From the NCBI GenBank assembly GCA_002398105.1, contig DHCD01000026.1, forward strand, positions 1 through 11,877: DNA of 11,877 nt. The letters are read 5' to 3'. Within the stretch, counting starts at the first letter, position 1. Every line of letters starts with the position of its first letter. The translations under genes and the position numbers were made by a program. Of the stretch, positions 7,113 to 11,877 are shown piece by piece. A model generated the notes under the pieces. It was not told the origin of the DNA and did no database searches. It saw only the letters and a program-made list of their open reading frames with translations. Source of the stretch: Syntrophomonas sp. UBA4911. Its GTDB lineage: Bacteria; Bacillota; Syntrophomonadia; Syntrophomonadales; Syntrophomonadaceae.

Positions 7113-8352
7113 CTTGTTCAACTCCCATTTTCGGGTCGGAAATTAAAGGCAGCGCCAGCAGCACGCCCAGGAAGAACCAGAAATAAGTGGATATCAGAGG
7201 AAATTCAAACAGGTTCTCCACCATATTATGTCCCAATATGGCGATCAGTGCTACCAGAATGCCGGTTCCCAGCACCTTGAGATAGGGGTCGGAAGCTCTG
7301 TCCACCGCTCTTTTGCCCCTGCGCACTACGGAAAACAGCAGATAGAGAAAGGCGGCTATTCCCATAAATCCGGTCTCGACAGCCAGTTTAAGATAATAGT
7401 TGTCGACACTGTAGGCACTCTTGGGGAAATTGGCAATGGCTACTCCGCCGCCGAATCGGCCTAATCCCAGACCGGAAACAGGCGCGCCCTGCCAGTATTC
7501 CACGGCTTGCGACCAACCCGCAATGCGGCCGCCTTCAGAACTGGAGGCCACATACTGGGGACTTAGCATATAAGCCATACGATTATAGACTGAAGGTACT
7601 GCTACCGGAGTAATAATAGCCACCAGCAATAAAGCTATTATGATGCGCTTATCCAGCCACAGGGCCAGCAGAATAAAGGCAAAAAAGAATACCAGCCAGG
7701 CGCCCCGGGACAGGGTGAATACCAGGCATAAGGCTGATATAGCGGCAGTTCCCAGATAAAGACGCTTTTTGATCCAGTTGGAGCTGGCCATAAATGAAGC
7801 AAAGGCAATGCTTATGTTGAGTATGGTGAAGCTGCCCAGCACATTGGGACTGCCGATAAAGGAGAAAGCCCGGGTGCGGATGCCCACCTCGGCCTTATCC
7901 ACCCAGGCCGCGGGCATTTCCACCCCGGCAATATATTGATAGATTCCGTATAAGGCCACTACCAGGCCCACCAGCAGAAAAAGGTCGCAGATATTTTTGA
8001 CCTGCTGCTTACTGCTCACCAGGTTCAGGGCCAGGAAAAACCAGAAGCTGTATTGAATCACCGCCCGCAGTTCCATCATGGCTACCGCCGGTTCCCCGCT
8101 TACGGCCAGGTAATTAAAAAAAACCACGCTGTAAAATAGTAGAAGGGGGATAAGAAGGCCGCCACTGGACGGTTTTACTCCTTTAACCGCGATGTGCAGC
8201 ACCCAGCTGCCGGCGATGAGGATGAACAGGATCTCATCCCACAGGCTGACCAGCAGGGAGCTCCCGCTCAGGCGCAGGAAGTAGTCTACCAGCACATAGG
8301 CAGGCACGATATACAGGAGATAACGGCTTAGTGCCTGACTGAATCGTTCCAT
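7105..8352 (-). CDS. O-antigen ligase/polymerase-like membrane protein (Wzy_C family), 415 aa
   Basis: A polytopic membrane protein with about ten to twelve helices. Family-typical segments are RAFSFIGSPNVLGSF (161-175), TLSRGAWL (213-220), the large outer loop (about 255-325) with GLGLGRFGGG (294-303), DNYYLKLAVETGFMG (317-331), and GHNMVENLFEFP (374-385) whose His is conserved in the family. Such proteins polymerise or ligate lipid-linked glycans, or glycosylate exported proteins, on the outer side of the membrane. ATG 8352 has AAGGAG 6 bases upstream; an upstream ATG at 8400 lacks a ribosome binding site. In a Gram-positive-type cell the likely role is polymerising a surface polysaccharide or glycosylating a surface protein; ligase versus polymerase cannot be told from sequence. 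Confidence 0.87.
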   Translation of the reverse strand: MERFSQALSRYLLYIVPAYVLVDYFLRLSGSSLLVSLWDEILFILIAGSWVLHIAVKGVKPSSGGLLIPLLLFYSVVFFNYLAVSGEPAVAMMELRAVIQYSFWFFLALNLVSSKQQVKNICDLFLLVGLVVALYGIYQYIAGVEMPAAWVDKAEVGIRTRAFSFIGSPNVLGSFTILNISIAFASFMASSNWIKKRLYLGTAAISALCLVFTLSRGAWLVFFFAFILLALWLDKRIIIALLLVAIITPVAVPSVYNRMAYMLSPQYVASSSEGGRIAGWSQAVEYWQGAPVSGLGLGRFGGGVAIANFPKSAYSVDNYYLKLAVETGFMGIAAFLYLLFSVVRRGKRAVDRASDPYLKVLGTGILVALIAILGHNMVENLFEFPLISTYFWFFLGVLLALPLISDPKMGVEQDG

Positions 8353-8426
8353 TTGCTGCTCCTTATATACGAAATTAGGCTCCAGATTTCCACAGAGCAT
8401 TTTTTAAAGATTAAAAACAGTTCATC

Positions 8427-8452
8427 AAGGTTCAGGGCACAGTTAGAACCTT
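8427..8452 (-). terminator. Inverted repeat between the membrane protein and ligase genes
   Basis: AAGGTTC (8427-8433) and GAACCTT (8446-8452) pair perfectly over 7 bases around a 12-base loop. Read on the minus strand, five T residues occur about 9 bases after the stem. That is too far for a strong intrinsic terminator, so it may be a weak attenuator or processing site that lowers ligase expression inside the operon. Confidence 0.35.
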
Positions 8453-8475
8453 AAGAAATCTGTGCTTTTCTTATT

Positions 8476-8892
8476 TCAATCGGTCCTGGTCCACCAGCTG
8501 CAAAAGCGGTAGATGATACTGCCCCGATAAATGCCGGGACAGGATTTCAGTAGCGGCAGAAGCAGACCGGTTATCATCAGAAGGATCTCTATTAGGGTTC
8601 GTTTTAAGTCATAATCATTTAGGCTCAAGTCAAAGCCGAAGTAGAAAAACATCAGCAAGCCTATAAATCCAAGGGGGTTGCTGATAACCATACTGGTTTT
8701 GCCCTGGGTGGTCAAGAAACGCCCTCCGCCCTGCATATACCGGGTTAAAGAACTCAGCCAGCGGTTGCTCAGCCGGTAAACATAGGAATAGGTATAGTAA
8801 TCAGAGCGCTCCTCAGGGATGGATACCAGCCAGCCCAGGAACCAGCTCCCGGATATTGCTCTATAAATAATGCTGTTTTCCCAATAGTTCAT
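8476..8892 (-). CDS. Small membrane protein of unknown function, 138 aa
   Basis: I do not recognise this protein. The N-terminal 60 residues are aromatic- and arginine-rich (NSIIYRAISGSWFLGW, then DYYTYSYVYRLSNRWL). Two clear membrane segments follow, at about 73-90 (PLGFIGLLMFFYFGFDL) and 98-115 (RTLIEILLMITGLLLPLL), and the tail is cationic and aromatic. There is no cleavable signal peptide. The ribosome binding site is weak (GGTGG). It starts 16 bases after DUF4330 and lies upstream of the ligase gene, so the three are probably one transcript. The position suggests an accessory subunit for the ligase or polymerase, or a split-off N-terminal part of such a protein; both are inference. The 75 bases after it hold an inverted repeat. 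Confidence 0.75.
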   Translation of the reverse strand: MNYWENSIIYRAISGSWFLGWLVSIPEERSDYYTYSYVYRLSNRWLSSLTRYMQGGGRFLTTQGKTSMVISNPLGFIGLLMFFYFGFDLSLNDYDLKRTLIEILLMITGLLLPLLKSCPGIYRGSIIYRFCSWWTRTD

Positions 8893-8908
8893 TTAAACCA
8901 CCACTTTA

Positions 8909-9394
8909 TTACCGCTGCTTATTTACTTCTACCTCCAGGATCTCACCTGTCACCTCTACTATCTGGGTCTTTAAAATATATTTGTCCAGACCTGCCCGGA
9001 TACCCTGTCCGGCCATGTAGATTTCAGCTCCGGTGTAGGAAATCGGTCCCTCCAGGGTAAGGTAAACATCCTTGCGGAAAGGATGCTGCTGCAGGGCCAG
9101 GGTGCCGTCATCCCGGGTACCGGAATCACGTGCGGTCACAATCTCAACGTCCCTGATATACACCGGCTGCAGTTGTCCCCGGGCGAGAAGTTTGTCACCG
9201 TCATGTATCTGTTCAGCCACCTCGGGACGCAGGTAAGGGCAGATGACCTTGACTTTGGCCGTATGAGTCTCAACCGGGGCCGCTGCGTTTTTATGCTTGT
9301 AGAAAAAACCAGCCGCTACCACCAGGATTAATATAAGAACCAGAAGGTCTATGATGTTGATAAAGCCAAACAGCCTTCCCTTCTCATCCAGCAT
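8909..9394 (-). CDS. DUF4330 family membrane-anchored protein, 161 aa
   Basis: The protein opens with the family signature MLDEKGRLFGFINIIDLLVL, runs into a single membrane segment (about residues 14-31), and continues as an outward-facing beta-rich domain (about 45-158). The domain has PYLRPEVAEQIHDGDKL and an alternating hydrophobic C-terminus (KTQIVEVTGEILEVEVNK). DUF4330 has no established function, but its members commonly sit beside surface-polysaccharide genes. GGAGG lies 7 bases before the ATG, and a promoter candidate lies at 9433-9461. It is the first gene of the operon with the small membrane protein, the ligase and the GT4 enzyme. Confidence 0.87.
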   Translation of the reverse strand: MLDEKGRLFGFINIIDLLVLILILVVAAGFFYKHKNAAAPVETHTAKVKVICPYLRPEVAEQIHDGDKLLARGQLQPVYIRDVEIVTARDSGTRDDGTLALQQHPFRKDVYLTLEGPISYTGAEIYMAGQGIRAGLDKYILKTQIVEVTGEILEVEVNKQR

Positions 9395-9432
9395 GTCTAT
9401 TCCTCCTCTTGTCTGCCGCTATATTCTCTAGT

Positions 9433-9461
9433 ATCATATAGCAAATCCGCCCGACTAGCAA
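9433..9461 (-). promoter_or_regulatory. Sigma-A-like promoter for the DUF4330-ligase operon
   Basis: On the minus strand TTGCTA (9456-9461) is followed after exactly 17 bases by TATGAT (9433-9438, five of six consensus bases). The start point would be near 9426, about 32 bases before the DUF4330 ATG. The -35 box touches the edge of the hairpin at 9461-9514. Confidence 0.5.
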
Positions 9462-9514
9462 GCCAACAAAGGGACGTTCTTTCCGCCTGTTCCAAGAACG
9501 TCCCTTTGCCGGCT
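9461..9514. repeat. Large perfect hairpin, REP-like intergenic element
   Basis: CAAAGGGACGTTCTT (9467-9481) and AAGAACGTCCCTTTG (9494-9508) pair over 15 bases without mismatch around a 12-base loop. After a 2-by-2 internal mismatch, AGCC (9461-9464) pairs with GGCT (9511-9514), giving 19 pairs in all. It begins about 20 bases after the lysS stop, so it could shield the 3' end of that transcript. Neither strand has a following T tract, so it is not a standard intrinsic terminator. The GGGACG core and near-perfect symmetry fit a dispersed REP-type repeat of the kind spread by RAYT/Y1 transposases; that class assignment is inference. Confidence 0.6.
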
Positions 9515-9533
9515 CATTTTATTGTCCTTACCG

Positions 9534-11018
<1,485 letters not shown>

Positions 11019-11034
11019 TTAAATCCTTGGAGTA

Positions 11035-11514
11035 CTATTTTTCTACCCGCATGATTTTGTATTTGATAATTCCTGCCGGGGCTTCTACTTCCACGGTGGA
11101 TTTGACCTTTTTGCCCAAAATAGCGCGGCCTACCGGTGATTCATCAGAAATTTTACCATCCTTTAGTTTGGACTCCACCGAAGAAACCAGCAAAAGGTTA
11201 ACCTCCCGGCCGGACTTGACTTCTTTTAAGGTCACCTTGGAACCCAATGAAACCACATCGGTACGGATATCAGTTTCTTCCATCAGGCGGGAATTTTTAA
11301 GTGTCTTTTCCAAGGTCATAATTCTGCCTTCAATAAAAGCCTGTTCGTTCTTGGCGTCTTCATACTCCGAATTTTCGGATATATCGCCAAAAGCTATCGC
11401 CTGTTTGATTCGTTCGGCTACTTCCTCCCGCCGCACCGATTTCAGATACTCCAGCTCAGTCTCGAGCTTTTGCAGGCCTTCCTTGGTTAGAATAATTTCT
11501 TTTTCTTCTGACAT
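11035..11514 (-). CDS. greA: Transcription elongation factor GreA, 159 aa
   Basis: GreA rescues backtracked RNA polymerase by inserting its coiled coil into the secondary channel and stimulating cleavage of the transcript 3' end. The N-terminal coiled coil (about residues 8-75) carries the tip motif [13 protein letters not shown] (43-55) with acidic D44 and E47, equivalent to the catalytic-tip residues of other GreA proteins. The C-terminal FKBP-like domain (about 83-156) ends in [26 protein letters not shown] lies 7 bases before the ATG. lysS follows after 28 bases. The leader has a full-consensus promoter and two inverted repeats. Confidence 0.97.
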   Translation of the reverse strand: MSEEKEIILTKEGLQKLETELEYLKSVRREEVAERIKQAIAFGDISENSEYEDAKNEQAFIEGRIMTLEKTLKNSRLMEETDIRTDVVSLGSKVTLKEVKSGREVNLLLVSSVESKLKDGKISDESPVGRAILGKKVKSTVEVEAPAGIIKYKIMRVEK

Positions 11515-11527
11515 CTCATCGCTCCCT

Positions 11528-11544
11528 AACTTAAAAATTAAGTT
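11528..11544 (-). promoter_or_regulatory. Palindrome just before the greA ribosome binding site
   Basis: AACTTAA and TTAAGTT form a perfect 7-base inverted repeat around three A residues. It ends 2 bases before the GGGAG of greA. It could act as a protein-binding operator or, in the RNA, as a weak stem that affects ribosome access. No regulator can be named. Confidence 0.35.
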
Positions 11545-11581
11545 TCCTTATTCCGGGCTCCGGCCTGAAACTCCCTATAAT

Positions 11582-11603
11582 AAAAAAGGCTGACCTCGGC
11601 AGC
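11582..11603 (-). terminator. Weak stem followed by T6 in the greA leader
   Basis: On the minus strand GCTG and CAGC (11600-11603 with 11589-11592) can pair, extended by one more pair if a T bulges, and C then T6 follow directly. The stem is short, so this is at best a weak intrinsic terminator. It lies about 6-27 bases after the predicted start of the greA transcript, and also downstream of the partial gene, so it may serve either. Confidence 0.35.
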
Positions 11604-11615
11604 TATCTTTATGGT

Positions 11616-11644
11616 ATTATAAGGAGCTCATATGCCCTTGTCAA
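11616..11644 (-). promoter_or_regulatory. Full-consensus sigma-A promoter for greA-lysS
   Basis: On the minus strand TTGACA (11639-11644) and TATAAT (11616-11621) both match the consensus exactly and are 17 bases apart, the ideal spacing. The start would be near 11609, about 95 bases before the greA ATG. The -35 box lies within the last codons of the preceding gene. Confidence 0.8.
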
Positions 11645-11877
11645 GAAATAGGTCCCATAAGCCCAGTTCGGCTCCGACCTGTTGCAGCCCCATAAATTTC
11701 CGTCCCTCATCCGGATTTGCTCCGTTTGTCCCTATCTTTTCTCCATCAAACGACAAAAATCCTGCTTCTGCCAGCATGCAAGTTTCCATTATCGGAGCCA
11801 GGTTATAGAGGCGGTTCAGCATTCCGTTTCTGCCCAGCTTGGCTTCCAGTTCTGGGGCCAGACCGCAGCTGTTATCA
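11628..11877 (-). CDS. C-terminal end of an unidentified protein (partial)
   Basis: The minus-strand frame is open from the window edge to TGA at 11628-11630, giving 82 residues. An internal ATG at 11822 is only a methionine within the frame; there is no ribosome binding site before it and the frame stays open upstream. Visible sequence includes SCGLAPELEAKLG, LYNLAPIMETCMLAEAGFL and FMGLQQVGAELGLWDLFL. I do not recognise the family. No membrane segment is obvious, and two Cys residues are present. It is not the DusB end that often precedes greA. It points the same way as greA, whose promoter overlaps its last codons. Confidence 0.65.
   Translation of the reverse strand, partial: DNSCGLAPELEAKLGRNGMLNRLYNLAPIMETCMLAEAGFLSFDGEKIGTNGANPDEGRKFMGLQQVGAELGLWDLFLDKGI

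Noticed and set aside
8353..8400. Upstream ATG (8400) as the start of the ligase gene
   Set aside because: It has no ribosome binding site, while ATG 8352 has AAGGAG at good spacing and gives a normal family N-terminus.
9461..9514. Reading the large hairpin as the intrinsic terminator of lysS
   Set aside because: No T tract follows the stem in the lysS direction, and the stem is unusually long and symmetrical.
11027..11593. Plus-strand frame of 188 codons opposite greA
   Set aside because: Ser-rich antisense product of greA with no recognisable domain.

Overview
The window looks like a chromosomal piece of a Gram-positive-type, low-to-medium GC member of the Firmicutes, most likely class Clostridia (a Syntrophomonas/Peptococcaceae-like lineage). 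This is inferred from strong AGGAGG-type ribosome binding sites, sigma-A-like promoters, the greA-lysS pair, a TagO-type initiator beside a LytR-CpsA-Psr transferase, a CsaB-type pyruvyl transferase and a DUF4330 protein. The genus is not proven.

Layout. (1) Positions 1-592 (+): the tail of an unidentified gene, then an A+T-rich gene for a SocA/Panacea- or YwgA-like protein, probably accessory. (2) Positions 639-2840 (-): tagO and a LytR-CpsA-Psr gene in one operon, the start and end of wall-glycopolymer synthesis. (3) Positions 2841-3205: a divergent control region. (4) Positions 3206-5497 (+): csaB and a TuaH-like glycosyltransferase. (5) Positions 5454-5829 (-): an intact AbrB-type antitoxin gene followed by a PIN-domain (VapC) toxin gene cut down to about 32 codons. 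(6) Positions 5997-9394 (-): an operon of DUF4330 protein, a small unknown membrane protein, an O-antigen-ligase-like protein and a GT4 glycosyltransferase. (7) Positions 9461-9514: a strong hairpin without a T tract, probably a REP-like dispersed element. (8) Positions 9534-11514 (-): greA and lysS, with a full-consensus sigma-A promoter upstream. (9) Positions 11628-11877 (-): the C-terminal end of an unidentified gene.

How the genes fit together (inference from families). TagO would load the first sugar phosphate onto undecaprenyl phosphate. The GT-B glycosyltransferases would extend a chain, and CsaB would add ketal pyruvate, the mark that SLH-domain S-layer proteins bind. The ligase-like protein would polymerise or ligate glycan outside the membrane. 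The LCP protein would attach the finished polymer to peptidoglycan. The window is therefore mostly a secondary cell wall polysaccharide locus lying between a toxin-antitoxin remnant, an accessory gene and housekeeping genes.

I see no CRISPR array, tRNA, rRNA, transposase or prophage gene. The less ordinary items are the decayed toxin gene, the large hairpin, the greA leader, and the unknown membrane protein that lies between DUF4330 and the ligase.
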